From positions 1 through 5,781 of the forward strand of contig JANRJF010000252.1 in the NCBI GenBank assembly GCA_033764095.1: a DNA stretch of 5,781 bases, read 5' to 3'. The DNA comes from JBDTMT01 sp033764095 (GTDB lineage Bacteria > Desulfobacterota > Binatia > HRBIN30 > CADEER01). A program made the translations under genes and the position numbers. The notes below the pieces were generated by a model that had not been told where the DNA came from, ran no database searches, and saw only the letters and a program-made list of their open reading frames with translations. This document shows positions 5,718-5,781 of this stretch, piece after piece (positions within the stretch are counted from its first letter, which is position 1; each line of letters begins with the position of its first letter).

Positions 5718-5777
5718 GGCAGCGCGGCCCTCCGCGGCCGCCGTCAACTGCTGGCGGCCATGGAGGGCCGCGCTACC
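5718..5777. repeat. Long near-perfect hairpin after the Sua5-type gene (repeat element or terminator)
   Basis: Bases 5718-5742 pair with 5753-5777 as a 25-bp stem around a 10-base loop. Only 5720/5775 and 5735/5760 mismatch, and 5734/5761 would be a G-U pair in RNA. The strongest part is AGCGCGGCCCTCC (5721-5733) against its exact complement at 5762-5774. It starts 7 bases after the stop codon. Such a stem could end or protect the transcript, but no U-run follows within the remaining four bases of the window. The length and symmetry equally suit a dispersed extragenic palindrome. Confidence 0.75.
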
Positions 5778-5781
5778 AGTT

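Overview
This is a complete stretch of a very GC-rich bacterial chromosome. Nearly every codon ends in G or C, GTG starts are common, and genes are tightly packed with GTGA-type overlaps. A periplasmic cyclophilin with a signal peptide points to a Gram-negative organism. A proteobacterial, myxobacterial or Binatota-like soil or groundwater lineage would fit, but the window has no phylogenetic marker that settles this.

Layout: (1) Minus strand, 1-692: a PpiA-type signal-peptide cyclophilin followed, with a 4-base overlap, by the first 38 codons of a HAD-superfamily phosphatase/phosphoglucomutase that runs off the left edge. (2) Plus strand, 798-1139: a small stand-alone Rieske [2Fe-2S] protein. 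(3) 1140-1373: a non-coding gap between convergent genes that holds two inverted-repeat modules, one built from 8-bp CTTGGTGN units. (4) Minus strand, 1374-2219: a classical short-chain dehydrogenase/reductase with a clear Shine-Dalgarno site before a GTG start. (5) 2220-2358: a divergent intergenic region with two short GC-rich hairpins. (6) Plus strand, 2359-3978: a 539-residue HEAT-like helical repeat protein of unknown role. (7) Plus strand, 4022-5710: a Phd/YefM-type antitoxin, a PIN-domain (VapC-type) toxin and a full-length Sua5-type threonylcarbamoyl-AMP synthase. Each of these overlaps the next. (8) 5711-5781: a long near-perfect hairpin after the last gene.

How the genes work together: most are ordinary housekeeping or accessory genes without an obvious common pathway. 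The most suggestive grouping is the right-hand cluster. A PIN RNase toxin, a family whose studied bacterial members often cut tRNA or rRNA, is joined by a GTGA overlap to the enzyme that starts t6A37 synthesis in the tRNA anticodon loop. The antitoxin frame also reads unusually far (68 bases) into the toxin gene. The intergenic repeats at 1145-1308 and 5718-5777 are the other structured signals that no gene explains. I found no CRISPR array, RNA gene, transposase or clearly new multi-gene system.
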